DNA from: Scylla paramamosain
Lineage: Eukaryota > Arthropoda > Malacostraca > Decapoda > Portunidae
Direction of reading: 5' to 3'
NCBI RefSeq assembly: GCF_035594125.1
Contig: NC_087197.1
Location: 5,865,352 to 5,929,351, forward strand
DNA length: 64,000 nucleotides
Shown here: one piece after another, positions 33,963-44,410 of the stretch
Numbering within the stretch: position 1 is the stretch's first letter
Layout of the letters: the number at the start of each line of letters is the position of its first letter
Translations under genes and position numbers: made by a program
Notes under the pieces: model-generated
Told to the model about the DNA's origin: nothing
What the model saw: the letters and a program-made list of their open reading frames with translations, nothing else
Databases searched by the model: none

Positions 33963-35676
33963 TGCTTGTTACGTGCAAAAACGCCAAAATGCATTTGAAG
34001 TAATCTATATAAAGACACGAAAAGACATTACGAGAAACGTGTATTATGAATGTTTTTTTTGAGCTTCATAGGTAAAATGCTAAATTGTATGAATAACACT
34101 ATATATGGAGAAAAAGAACAACAATACCAAAAATGTGGATTTCGAGTATATCTCACATTGTTGGGTACCAAAACGCCAAAATCCACACAAAGCGTTCTAT
34201 ATGGGAAAACGAAAAAGGGAAAAGGGAAAAAGATTTCCAGAAACGTGTCCTTTGTTTATGAGCGTCCAAGACACCAAAACGCAAAAGAAAAAAATAATGG
34301 AAAGCAGCCTATATTAGAAAAAAAAAACTATCAAAAAACGTCTCTTCAGTTTTTTTTTTTTTTTAGCTAATTTAGTACCAAAACGCTAAAACGTATGGAT
34401 CCTTTCTGGAGAAACAGATAACACTTCCAAAAGCAAGTATTTTAAGTGTTTTCATCTTGTTACCTACAAAAGAAAAACAAAAATGCAGGGAAAGTACCTT
34501 ATATAGTGAAACAAAAAGGCATTACGAGTCACATCTATTATGATTTGTTTTTGAGCTTCTTAGGTACCAAATGCTGAAACGCATTTTGGTACAGCAGAAC
34601 AACCTTACTAAAATCGGGTATTTTTAGTGTTTTTCACTTCATTAGGTACCATAACTCCAAAATGCATTAAAAGCCTTTTTTTTTATGAGGAAAAGAAACG
34701 ACATTACGAGAAACATGTTTTTTTAGTATTTTTGAGCGTGGTAGGCACCAAAACACTAAAAAGAATGGAAATCACACTATATGGGAATACATAACAACAT
34801 TATGAAAAACGTGTCTTTTGAGTGTTTTGAACTTCATACATACCCAAACGCTAAAACGCATGCATCTTTTTTTTTTTTTTATGGAGAAAGACGATAGCAT
34901 TTACAAAACCGATCAATTTTAGTGTTTTAGGGCGTATTACGTAGAAAATGCCAAAATGCATGCAAAGTGCACTATATGGGGAAAACGAAAAGACATCACG
35001 AGAAAGGCGTGTTCTTGAGCTTCATAGGTACCAAAACGCGTAAACGCGTTAATAGCACTCTATATGGAGCAAAAGAACATTACCGAAAACGTGTGATTTG
35101 ATTGTTTTTTATATTCTTAGGTACCAAAACGGCAAAATGTATGCAAAGTCCCATGGGGAAACGGATCGACATTACAAGAAACGTATGTGTTAAATGTTTT
35201 ATGCGTGTAAAAAAAAAAAAAAAAAAAATCGAAAGCACCTTATACGGGAAGATAAAACATTACCAAGAACGTGTTTTTTGGGTGTTTTCAGCCTCTTACA
35301 TGCTAAAACGTTAAACCGCATGCAAAAAGAAAAAAAAAAGAAAAAAAAAAAAAAACAGAATAACATTACCAAAACAAGTATTTCGATTGTTTTCGAGCTT
35401 GTTACATTCAAAAAACGCCAAAGTGAATGGAACATGCCTTTTAACGTTTTGATACGTAATAAGATGTAAAAAGATTAGAAGACACGTTTTTGGTAATGAA
35501 TGTTTATACTCACATATAAGGTGCGTTTTGATTCCTAACACGCTTAAAACACTTAAAATATGCGTTTCGTTTCCCGATACAGGATGCTTTGTATGCATTT
35601 TGGCGTTTTGTTACCTAACAGTGTGAAAAACACATAAAATGCACTTTTTTGGTAATATTCTGTTTCTTCAATATGA
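29476..35676. repeat. Satellite 1 array, main segment (6.2 kb), pentameric higher-order repeat with strand flips
   Basis: Five monomer types of about 96 bp recur in order. Type d: GCATGCAAAGTACCCTATAT with TATTATGAGTG. Type e: GAATAGCACTCTATATGGAG with CACATTGTTAGG. Type a: GCAAAGCACCCTATATG with GAGCGTGTTAGGC. Type b: GCATGGAAAGCACCCTATAT with GAGCTACTTACG. Type c: GCATGCAAAACACCCTTTAT with AACAAGTATTTTGAG. Measured periods: 30101 to 30579 (478 bp, type d) and 30293 to 30774 (481 bp, type a). The orientation is forward to about 31555, reverse to 31705, forward to 31927, reverse to 33093, forward to 35436 and reverse after that. No genes. Confidence 0.9.
29795..29843. repeat. Tandem palindromes in satellite 1
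   Basis: CAACCTATATGC, spacer AGAAAC, GCATATAGGTTG (29795-29824), overlapping a perfect 20 bp palindrome GCCTATATACGTATATAGGC (29824-29843). Confidence 0.95.
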
Positions 35677-36059
35677 GGTGAGGCGTGAGGGTGTAGGACA
35701 AGAGAAAAGATGTGTCCGGAGGGGGCGGAGGAAAGAGGAAGGGGGAGATAGGTGTGAGTATGTTGGAATGTCAGGTCATGCTGAAATGAGAGAGATGAGG
35801 TCGAGGCGAGTAGATGAGGGAGTGGAGAGGATGGCAGGGGCTGAGATGAAGGGATTAGGTGAGGTAAATGTAGATGAATTGTATAAATATTTCGTAAAGT
35901 TCATACAGGTCAGTTAGCAAATATCACGTATAGGACAATAAGATCACACAAAAATTACCCTAAATGGATGACTGATAGGTTAAAGTATTATATAAGGCGT
36001 AAGAGAAGTATATATAAGAGATTAAGGGCAGGTGAAGAAGTGTTAAGGTCATAATATAA

Positions 36060-37260
36060 TGAATTAGTTAGAACAGTCAGGAAGTTAACAAGGAAAGCTA
36101 AGGGCAATTATGAATTAAAGGTAGCCAGCCAGGCGAAGACGGACCCCAAGGAATTTTATCAGGTATACAGGACGAAGAATAAGGATACTATAGGTCCATT
36201 AAAGGCAGCAGAGGGGGAGATGGTTAGTTCTGGGGAAGAGATTAGTAAACTTCTGAATGAGTATTTTTTAACTGTTTTCACCCAAGAAAACATGCAGGAT
36301 ATGCTAGATAGTGAACAGGTGTTTAGAGCGGGTGAGAATGAGAAGCTGACAGATATTTCCATAACTAGGGAGATAGTGGAACAGGAGGTAGATAGGCTAA
36401 AAAGTTCAAGACACCAGGACCTAATGAAATATATCCCAGAATACTTAAGGAATGCAAAGAGATTATTAGTGAGCCGTTAGTTTCTGTCTTTACGAAATCA
36501 CTAGAGTCGGGTGAGGTACCAGTAATGTGGAGGCAGGCTAATGTAGTACCAATCTTTAAGAAAGGAGATAAAACTTTAGCGTCTAACTATAAACCTGTCA
36601 GCTTAACTTCAGTTGTAGGTAATAATCAATAATAGCGAGGAACAATAGGAGGAACAATAGCGAGGAATAATAGGAGTCAATAATAGCGAGGAACATTAGG
36701 GAACATTTAGACAAACATAACTTCATAAATCAGTCACAGCATGGCTTCACGAAGGGGAAGTCTTGCCTGACGAAGTTGATGAGTTTTTACAGTAAAGTGT
36801 ACGAGGCAGTAGATAATGGTGATAGTTATGATATCTTATATCTGAACTTTAGTAAGGCATTTGACAAGGTACCCCATCAAAGGCTCCTGAAAAAGGTTAG
36901 GGCACACGGGATAGATGGGAAGGTATTAGGCTGGATAGGGTCATGGCTTAGTAACAGGCGACAGAGAGTTGTAATAAACGGCTCGAAATCCGAGTGTGGT
37001 CATGTAATTAGTGGGATTCCATAGGGATCAGTATTAGGGCCATTGTTATTTTTAATATATATCAATGACTTGGATAGTGGAATTAGTAGTGATGTTAGCA
37101 AATTTGCGGATGACACAAAGATAGGTAGATTAATTAGATCAGAATCGGATGCCATCGCCTTGCAGGCAAACTTAGAATGAATGAATGGACGGATAGATAG
37201 CAAATGCAATTTAATATCAATAAATGCAAAGTACTTAGCGTAGGTAGAGGAAACCCACAC
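36060..37260 (+). pseudogene. CR1-like copy 1 reverse transcriptase
   Basis: Fingers: ITREIVEQEVDRLKSSR (36361-36411), then the shifted VPVMWRQANVVPIFKKGDKT and SNYKPVSLTSVVG segments. A tandem run of AATAGCGAGGAACA units (36622-36700) replaces the next RT block. QSQHGFTKGKSCLTKLMSFY then resumes, followed by ILYLNFSKAFDKVPHQRLLK (36776-37024). The catalytic Asp of block A (DFSKAFD) is Asn here. Next come ISGIP, a stop, GSVLGPLLFLIYINDLDS and SDVSKFADDTKIG (FADD pair intact). Confidence 0.85.
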
Positions 37261-37905
37261 GATAGGTACACATTAAACAACCAAACTCTGGTAGGTACGA
37301 AAAAGATTTAGGAATTATAGTTAGCTCTGAACTCCGTCTAGGGAAACAATGCATAGAAACCAGAAACAGGGCAAATAGGGTACTAGGATTCATTTTTAAG
37401 GAGTGTTAAAAGTAGAAGGCCGGAAGTAATATTAAAGTTATACTTGGCGCTGGTCAGAACTCATCTAGACTACGCTGTGCAGTTCTGGTCCCCACATTAC
37501 AGGAAAGATATAGGTCTATTAGAATCGGTACAGAGGAGAATGACTAAAAGGATACAGGGGATGAGCAGTATTCCTTACGAGGCGAGGTTGAAGCTGTTAA
37601 ATTTACATTCTTTAGAGAGACGTAGGTTAAGAGGGGACCTGATGGAAGTCTTTAAGTGGTATAAGGGTTATAACAAGGGGAATGTAAGCAAAATTCTTAG
37701 GATCAGCAACCAGGGTAGAACAAGAAATAATGGGTTAAAACTTGAAAAATTTAGGTTTAGGAAGGAGATAGGAAAAAATTGGTTCTTAAATAGAGTGGTA
37801 GATGAGTGGAACGGACTCAGTAATCATGTTGTTAGTGCCAGGACACTAGAGAGCTTTAAGAGAAGATTAGACAAGTTTATGGATGGGGATAATAGATGGA
37901 AATAG
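37261..37905 (+). pseudogene. CR1-like copy 1 C-terminal domain
   Basis: The frame 37444-37905 (153 codons) reads LVRTHLDYAVQFWSPHYRKD, IGLLESVQRRMTKRI, LNLHSLERRRLRGDLMEVFK and VDEWNGLSNHVVSARTLESF, ending FMDGDNRWK. This C-terminal part is the best kept and is shared with copies 2 and 3, which allowed their identification. Its role in the LINE protein is not known to me. Confidence 0.86.
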
Positions 37906-37996
37906 GTAGGTATATTTCATACAGGGACTGCCACGTGTAAGCCTGGTCGCTTCTTGCAGCTTCCCTTATTTCTTATGTTCTTATGTTCTTATGTTC

Positions 37997-38155
37997 AAAA
38001 AGACTGCTATTCATGCGTTTTAGCGTTTTGGTACCTAAGATGTTCAAAAGCACTCGTTTCCCCACATAGGATACTTTGCATGCATCTTGGTTTTTTTTTT
38101 TTTTTTTTTTGTGACAAGCTCAAAAACACTCAAAAGACACGTTTTTGGTAATGAC
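37997..38155 (-). repeat. Satellite 1 array, segment between CR1-like copy 1 and gypsy-B
   Basis: Reverse-oriented monomers (GCGTTTTAGCGTTTTGGTAC) ending at CGTTTTTGGTAATG; the gypsy-B LTR starts immediately after. Confidence 0.85.
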
Positions 38156-38405
38156 TGTGGGGGTTTGTATTTGGGGAAGAACTATGGTATCGAAGCACTT
38201 GGTCTATTAAGGGGTTCATTAAAGTAACATTTACCTTCGAAACTTCATTAAATTGTTTCATTATCTTATTCTTAAGTGTTGTAGGAACCCGCTCTGCCTA
38301 CTTCAGTTATACCAAATTCAGAGTTCATCCAAGTAACTCCTCTACTGTTGTTTCGCTGACTAAAGCCTTATGTTAAGGAAGACCCACTATTATTACCCTC
38401 ACAAC
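38156..38405 (+). repeat. 5' LTR of gypsy-B
   Basis: It starts TGTGGGGGTTTGTATT right after satellite DNA. From 38176 (ACTATGGTATCGAAGCACTT) it matches 47973 onward. The end near ACCCTCACAAC (38405) is approximate. Confidence 0.72.
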
Positions 38406-38434
38406 GACTTAGTCGGTGAAACTCAACTCAGTCA

Positions 38435-39085
38435 GTGATGGAGAAACTTCTACGCCCTGACCGCTTTGAGGGATCACAAGACACGACGCCTGCTGAATGG
38501 GAGAACTGGTATTGTACGTTTACAAACTTCTTGGATTGCTTAGGCGATGATCCGTCACCTAATAAGTTGAAACTGCTCGTGAACCACGTCTCGCCTTGTC
38601 TACAACCACATCTCAGACTGCCAGAACTACACTGATGCCATAGAGGTGTTGAAAACAATTATGTGAAGCCTACAAACGAGATCTTCGCCAGACACCAGTT
38701 AGCAACCAGGAAGCAAGTGAGTGGTGAGTCAATTAATCAGTTTTTTTCATTCTCTAAAATTGTTGTCGAAAGACTGCGGCTTTAAGGCTGTCTCTTCCGT
38801 TACTTATACTCAAGAATCCATCCGTGATGCGTTCATTACCGGCCTGGAATCCCCCATGATACGTCACACGCTTGCTGGAAAAGGACTGTCTCATTCTCGA
38901 CGAAAGCAGTTAAACTCGCAGGAAGCCTAGACTCGGCGCAACGGAATGCGGAAATATATGTGACTCCTACTAGGCCTGGAAACTTTTCTGCCGCTTCTAA
39001 GAACTCTGCTCTTCCTGTACGTGATGAAGGGGATCCTGCGGTGGAGATGGTGAAAGAAACCAGTGCAACTGCCAGCAGGAGTGTG
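38435..39085 (+). pseudogene. Gypsy-B Gag
   Basis: The ATG at 38435 starts MEKLLRPDRFEGSQ, then PAEWENWYCTFTNFLDCLGD and NKLKLLVNHVSPCLQPHLRL, typical of gypsy capsid starts (F.G....W..W...F..FL). After the stop at 38633-38635, shifted pieces continue: EIFARHQLATRKQVSGESIN, QFFSFSKIVVERLRL and VHYRPGIPHDTSHACWK. The frame 38960-39085 (PTRPGNFSAASKNSALPVRD) leads to the knuckle, where a LINE-A tail interrupts the gene. It is a pseudogene with at least three breaks. Confidence 0.75.
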
Positions 39086-39217
39086 TTTCAAGACACTTAT
39101 CCACCAATTTTTGACCACTGCTTTGACCCTTTTATGGGACTGGCATTTCAGTGGGCATTTTTTTTATTAGATTTTTGTTGCCCTTGGCCAGTGTCCTTCC
39201 TACATAAAAAAAAAAAA
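39086..39217 (+). mobile_element. LINE-A 3' tail inserted in gypsy-B gag
   Basis: TTTCAAGACACTTATCCACC through CCTTCCTACAT plus a 13-base A tail. It matches the LINE-A 3' end at 57328-57450 almost exactly. It is a severely 5'-truncated insertion, about 130 bp long. Confidence 0.88.
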
Positions 39218-39409
39218 CTACTTGTGCGGAAATCCTCGTCACCCTCGCCCTCACTGCCCCGCTAAGAACGTCATCTGCTATAAATGTGGGTCATTTCTCC
39301 AAAATTTTTAAGGCTGGGAAAACTACCTATGCTCAAGATGAGGTTGCTACCAGTACCACTGCCGCCTCAGGAGAGCCTGATCCTCCACACCGTACCATGA
39401 TGAACGTAA
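39218..39409 (+). pseudogene. Gypsy-B Gag zinc knuckle and start of protease
   Basis: Directly after the LINE-A tail the frame reads CGNPRHPRPHCPAKNVICYK-CG, two knuckle-like Cys/His clusters, then AGKTTYAQDEVATSTTAAS and HRTMMNV. The last codons join those after the Harbinger element (TINGLSMTALL, from 42828). Removing the transposon and one TAA therefore restores one protease frame across the site, which shows that the gene was split by the insertion. Confidence 0.78.
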
Positions 39410-39521
39410 AGGCCTGTCCACACCAGGAAACATTGTTTGGAAACAATGTTGCCAACTGTTTCCTAACAGCTGGGAAACAGTTTCTCGGAAACTGTCCACG
39501 ACTGACTTTGAAATACTTTTA

Positions 39522-39762
39522 AGGATGGTGGCACCCATTATATCCCGAAATGATACAAAATACAGAAAGGCCATTTCACCCTCCAACAGATTGGCCATTA
39601 TACTGAGGTATCTTGCAAGTGGAGATTCTTTTACGAGCCTCATGTACACCTTCAGGATATCGAAGCAGACCATCTCAGCTGTGGTTCCTGAGGTCTGTGA
39701 AGCTCTGATCTCAGCATTGAAAGGTCATGTCAAGGTAAGTAAACAAGAAGTATGCATTGAAA

Positions 39763-39817
<55 letters not shown>

Positions 39818-40887
39818 TTACATTATTGGCATTTGAGAATATAAAAATAGTTTTACTGTCAGTTGTGCTTACTAGAAAATCACATGGTTATTGTAATCAT
39901 TATTCATAATAAGTACTACATGAGCCTGGTGAAGGAGAACAACTTGAAGTAGAAGCAATACCTGGGGCAGATAAGTACTGCGGGATGCCTGCCGATGTTG
40001 CCACTGGCAATCCTGAATAGCTGCTTCCTATATGTGAACTGTGCTGAGGGAATTGAGTCACACCTTCCCGGAAGTAGCCCATTTCCAAGTTGAAAAGTAA
40101 TTCATTAATCTTGTGCTGTGCTAGTGATACCTCACGCTTACTTCTCTCACAGTTTCTCAGTTTATAGGCAACATTTTCGCCAAAAATATGATACTTCTAG
40201 AGTGAGCTCCTTCTAGCACTACAGCAGGTGAAGGAAACTCAGGTGTTGTTTGTAGGTCCTTAATCCGTAAAGCAGCACAGGAGAGGAGAAATACAAGGGT
40301 GGTATAATCCTGCGTCTAACTGGAGTACAGGTCTCGCTGCTACTGCTGAAGTCGGCGGCGTGTCCTGAGGGGAACACGGCTGAGTTGCCACATACTAATA
40401 AGTACCCTACCCTAGCTAACATTAGTAGGTATACCCGTACATAATATCAAACATATACAATACTCGTTTCGTGTAGTGACATTTTCTGCTAGAGACTTCA
40501 TCAAGTGAAATGCCGACGAACGATGCGTTGAAAAGCGTTTTGAGGTGTTTCATCTTGATGTGGATTCTCAATTACAGCATCAATTTCTTGCTCAGAATCA
40601 ACTTCAGCATCCTGAAAGGGAAGAGAAACATTGTCATTACTGTCGTTGTCGTTGTTATTTTTATGTTAGCAGTGGTCTTACTATTATTAAGTAGATTTTA
40701 GTTTTTCATATTATTATTATTATCATTGTTATACATTCTTGTTATTATTACTACTATTATTATTGCTTGTCACTATTATTGTTGTTTGTAGTTGCTACTG
40801 TTGCTGGTGTTACCTTCCTCATTATTAATCTTAAAAATAATCAGTCTTTCGCTTCACATTCCATCCCCTCATGTATTGTATTATCTC

Positions 40888-40970
<83 letters not shown>

Positions 40971-41919
40971 GATTAGGAATCCATGGTCATCCTCCTCCTT
41001 TTCGTATCATGCCAATCACAGGGGAATCGTAGTGTGTGTGTGTATGTGTGTGTGTGTGTGTGTGTTAAGTCACTGAATGCGTATATCTCTCTTCAGATGT
41101 CTGCTACGGAAGAAGATTGGATGGAAGCATCAAATGGGTTCGCCCACAGATGGAACTTTCCACACCGTATTGGTGCACTAGACTGGAAGCACGTTCAAAT
41201 TCAAGCGCCGAAGAATAGTGGAAGCCTATTCTACAACTATAAAGGGACACATAGTATTGTACTCATGGCCTGTGTAAATGCAGACTACCAGTTTATTTAT
41301 GCAGACGTATGAGGTCAAGGCAGAATTTCTGATGGAGGTGTGTTTAAATATACAACTCTATATGGAAAACTAGAACAGAAGCGGCTCAGGCTACCTCTAG
41401 ACCAGCTTCTCGTAGAAGGGCCCATTCCTGTGCCATACCTGTTGGTTGGAGGTGACGCCTTTGCTTTGTCATGTTACTTATTGAAACCATTTCCAGGAAT
41501 TCTATAAACGTCTTCCCCTGAAAGAATCTTTAATTACAGATTGTGTAGAGCACGGAGAATTGTCGAAAATGTGTTTGGAATCTTAGCATCTAAGTTCAGA
41601 GTATTTCTAAAACCTATTGCATTACACCCGGACAAAGTTGAGTGTTACTCTACCATGCGTATATTTGCATAATTTTCTTTGCAGGAATGTGGAGTCGAGA
41701 AATGATTATTCACCACCTGGTACGTTTGACTCAGATGTGGATAATGCCACGATAACTGCAGGATCGTGGAGAGCAGAAATTAAGGAAGGTGAAGGGTTCA
41801 TTAATTTGCAAAATATACCACGAAGGAATACTGAGGATGCACAAGATATAAGGAAAGAGTTTAGAGATTACTTTCTCTCAGCAGAAGGACGTGTTCCTTG
41901 GCAGGATGATTATGCATAA
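39522..41919 (+). pseudogene. Harbinger 1 transposase (split by an intron-like gap)
   Basis: The first coding part, 39522-39735, reads DTKYRKAISPSNRLAIILRY, FTSLMYTFRISKQTISAVVP and EVCEALISALK (helix-turn-helix N-terminus), followed by GTAAGT, a likely splice donor. The second part starts near 41099 after CTTCAG: WNFPHRIGALDWKHVQIQAP (first catalytic D; family text DGKHV), then YKGTHSIVLMACVNADYQF and VPYLLVGGDAFAL (second D). [19 protein letters not shown] carries the third acid E. Two in-frame stops (near 41309 and 41505) precede the C-terminal SRNDYSPPGTFDSD and IRKEFRDYFLS (ending 41919). Family membership is clear (PF13359); the protein is dead. Confidence 0.9.
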
Positions 41920-42101
41920 GCCTAGGCTAAACAGTTTCTCTGTAAATCTAGCTGTAGATATCTGTTGTGCACACGGATCTCTACTACTGTAGTGATAATA
42001 GAGATCCGTGAATCTGCATTAATTACATTAAATTGCATACATAGATGCCATATTTTTTTTACTTTTTTTCGTAACAATTACGTTTAGATAATAACAACAA
42101 C

Positions 42102-42199
<98 letters not shown>

Positions 42200-43096
42200 T
42201 ACTATTGATACCATCAGCTTACCTCTCTCTCTGTTGAGTCTGTTGACAGGCTTGCAGCAAAAAACAGGAGGGGCTCGTAGCCAAACCATGAGCACTTCTT
42301 GGGGGAAACTCCACTCTTTTCAGTGAAGTGAGTTTCACATGCTCCCTTCTGATGGCCTTTATTTTATTTTCTGTTTCATTTACGCCTGCAGAAAGTTTAT
42401 CAGCAATAACCGTCAAGGCATCCATCTTCTTCATCTTATTTCCATAATCACATCCCGCATTGCTGGGGATAAATGAAACAATTTAATAAGTTCTAGAGTT
42501 TTCTCTGCTGACCACATGGTATTGTCACTCCAAGCCTCATGATTCATCACTTCCGCCACACACACACACACACACACACATGGTGTTTCCCATTCTGGAT
42601 GGGCTCGTGTATTTGTTTCCCATTCTGGATGGGAAACAAATACACGTTAAATATTGTTAGGAAACCGTTTCCAAACAGCTTGGAAACAGTTTGCTGACTT
42701 TGTTTCCCAGCTGTTTCCAACAGTTTCCTAACAGATGGGAAACGGTTTCCAAACTGTTGGGTAACTGTTGGAAACAGTTGGAAAACATTGTTTCCAAACA
42801 ATGTTTCCTGGTGTGGACAGGCCTTAACAATCAACGGTCTTAGTATGACTGCTCTGTTGGGTAGTGGGAGTAAGTCAGGTTTCTTACATCCTTGTGTTAC
42901 TGAACTATTACATGTCTCAGTAAAGTTTTCTAAAGAGAAAATAGTTTTGGCTTTATCTGATGTATCAATAACTTTAGGATATTGTGTTGTTGATTTGAAG
43001 GTCAAACATCTCAGTTACCCTCAGTTCAGATTCTTTGTACTTCCTAATTTATTAAAGTAATTTTAGGAGAGGATTTCATGAAGATGCAAGATTTGC
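40474..43096 (+). repeat. Left arm of the large inverted repeat
   Basis: 2623 bp comprising Harbinger 1 from 40474 to its end plus 272 bp of gypsy-B protease. The inverse complement is at 45155-47865. Coding comparisons show near identity: the 100-residue transposase C-terminus is identical in both, and the 90-residue protease-end frame differs at two residues. Confidence 0.95.
42212..42550 (-). pseudogene. Harbinger 1 MADF-type accessory protein
   Basis: On the minus strand: MWSAEKTLELIKLFHLSPAM, a one-base shift after RDVI, then MKKMDALTVIADKLSAGVNE and IKAIRREHVKL. The C-terminal WFGYEPLLFF-type motif is out of frame because of a one-base deletion after SLKR (42317 area) relative to the second copy. 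MADF/Myb-like proteins assist Harbinger transposases in DNA binding and nuclear entry. Confidence 0.82.
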
Positions 43097-43130
43097 AAGG
43101 CCCTAAGCAGAAACTTACGGTATGTGGTGT
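42825..43130 (+). pseudogene. Gypsy-B protease
   Basis: TINGLSMTALLGSGSKSGFL has G where the catalytic D of the DSGS motif belongs, so it is inactive. HPCVTELLHVSVKFSKEKI, DVSITLGYCVVDLKVKHLSY and PQFRFFVLPNLL follow, then a shift to EDFMKMQDLQGPKQKL-like text. A second, inverted copy of most of this segment lies at 45155-45426. Confidence 0.8.
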
Positions 43131-43960
43131 TAATTCAATGGTTAGAAAACCTCTTTCCTTATTTCAAAATTTAACAAGTGATTGCAAACCTATCTCTTCA
43201 CCTAGCCGCCAGTTCAGTAAATCTGACAAAGTTTTCATAAGAGATGAGGCGAAATCTTTATTCTCTGAAGGGATAATTGAGAAAAGCCAGTCGCCATGAC
43301 GAGCCCAGGTACTTCTTACCAAAGACAACATTTAATTGTTTCATTCAGACGCTTATGCTTTTCCTCGAATTAACGAAATGGTGCATGATCTTGCTAAATA
43401 TAGAATATTTAGTAAGCTGGATTTCAAGAGCGCTTACTTCCAAATTCCTCTCAGGAATGAAGAGAAAGCGTACACCGCCTTTGAAGCTCATGGGTAGTTG
43501 TATCAATACAACCGCATTCCTTTCGGTCTCATTAACTCTGTTGCTGTATTCCAGCGAATCATTAGCCAATTAATACAGGACAATAACTTGGTCTTCACTT
43601 ACGCTTACAATGTGTGTGGATACAATGAAGAACATGATCGCAATCTCGCCCGTTTTAGAAAAGTTGTTTCAAAATATAATCTCACTCTCAATGAAGCAAA
43701 GTGTAAATATGGATTGATAACTATTAACTACTTTGGGTATCTAATCTCTGATGGAAACCTTAGGCCAGACCCTGAACGTTTCAGACCTCTTAAAGAATTG
43801 CCTGTTCCTACTAACGCTGGTTCTTTAAAACGCACTCTAGGATTGCTTTCATACTACTCGCAGTGGATCCCAAATTACTCTAATAGAATTCAACCTCTTT
43901 TAAAACCTAATGATTTTCCCTTGAATAATTCAGCTATAAAGTGTTTCAATACTCTAAGAT
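43131..43960 (+). pseudogene. Gypsy-B reverse transcriptase
   Basis: In order: FIRDEAKSLFSEGIIEKSQS (block 0), a shift, AYAFPRINEMVHDLAKYRIF and SKLDFKSAYFQIPL (block A Asp present, 43385-43450), then a TAG at 43496-43498, LYQYNRIPFGLINSVAVFQR, and FTYAYNVCGYNEEHD. The catalytic YxDN/YxDD site reads Y-A-Y-N, so the Asp is lost. The thumb has LNEAKCKYGLITINYFGYLI and LLSYYSQWIPNYSNRI. This is the usual gypsy order (protease, RT, RNase H, integrase), unlike 1-3962. Confidence 0.87.
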
Positions 43961-44410
43961 GAAATATGCCAAACTTCTGTAACAGCATTTAAGGAGGATC
44001 AACCTTTACAAGTAGAGACTGATGCTTCTGGTACCTCAATGGCCGCAACACTCTCCCAGTTAGGTAAACCTGTTGCTTTCTTCTCAAGGACTCTAACTCC
44101 ATCTGAGAAGCTACAACCCGTTGTGGAAAGGGAAGCAACATCAGTTATCAAAGCTCGTAAATGGAAGTTATTTCTTTTGGTAAGGAGATTCACAATTCCA
44201 ACTGACCAACAGGCTGTATCTTTCATGTTTAATATGAAGCACTCTTTCAGAATTAAGAACAAGATAATGAGTTGGAGATTAGAACTCTCGGAGTACTGCT
44301 TTGATATTCACTACCGCCCTGGTCTCAGTAACATCCCTTGTGATACTGTCTCGAGCCTGCTTCACTGCTTCGGCCACCTCTCTTGCTTCACTCAAAGAGG
44401 TATATGTTTC
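43961..44410 (+). pseudogene. Gypsy-B RNase H
   Basis: VETDASGTSMAATLSQLGKP (TDAS Asp present), VAFFSRTLTPSEKLQPVVER (catalytic E region), FTIPTDQQAVSFMFN (TDQ Asp) and YCFDIHYRPGLSNIPCDTVS, where families have DALS. Largely open in 44039-44467. Confidence 0.86.

Larger units (their letters stand above)
35677..37996 (+). mobile_element. CR1-like LINE copy 1, 5' truncated
   Basis: A non-LTR element with RT and a long C-terminal domain, ending in three copies of an octamer (TTATGTTC, 37973-37996). CR1 elements are known to end in short octamer repeats. The endonuclease is absent. The element splits one reverse-oriented satellite 1 monomer cleanly: TTTCTTCAATATGA on the left and CTGCTATTCATGCG on the right. 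RT is broken and a small minisatellite lies at 36622-36700. Confidence 0.85.
39410..42824 (+). mobile_element. PIF/Harbinger DNA transposon 1 (3415 bp) in gypsy-B
   Basis: Inverted ends of about 40 bp begin AGGCCTGTCCACACCAGGAA at 39410 and at 42824 on the minus strand. The target duplication TAA (39407-39409 and 42825-42827) fits the 3 bp T-W-A preference of this superfamily. It carries a DDE_Tnp_4-type transposase (plus strand) and a MADF-type protein (minus strand), the standard two-gene set, in convergent arrangement. Microsatellites: (CT)n 39767-39814, (GA)n 40892-40969, (GT)n 41031-41065, (AAT)n 42090-42197, (CA)n 42557-42580. Stops in the transposase make it non-autonomous now. Confidence 0.93.

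Noticed and set aside
33040..35600. Many 60-105 codon frames in satellite 1
   Set aside because: They contain only translated satellite text (for example CISHVRYQTPKPMQS) in several phases, with no conserved protein signal.
29476..35676. Regularly spaced direct repeats that could suggest a CRISPR array
   Set aside because: Both repeat and spacer portions recur in a five-monomer order. Monomers are diverged and run for kilobases with strand flips, as in a eukaryotic satellite.
40767..42295. Frames rich in Arg-Glu, Cys-Val or poly-Leu
   Set aside because: They translate the (GA)n, (GT)n and (AAT)n microsatellites within Harbinger.
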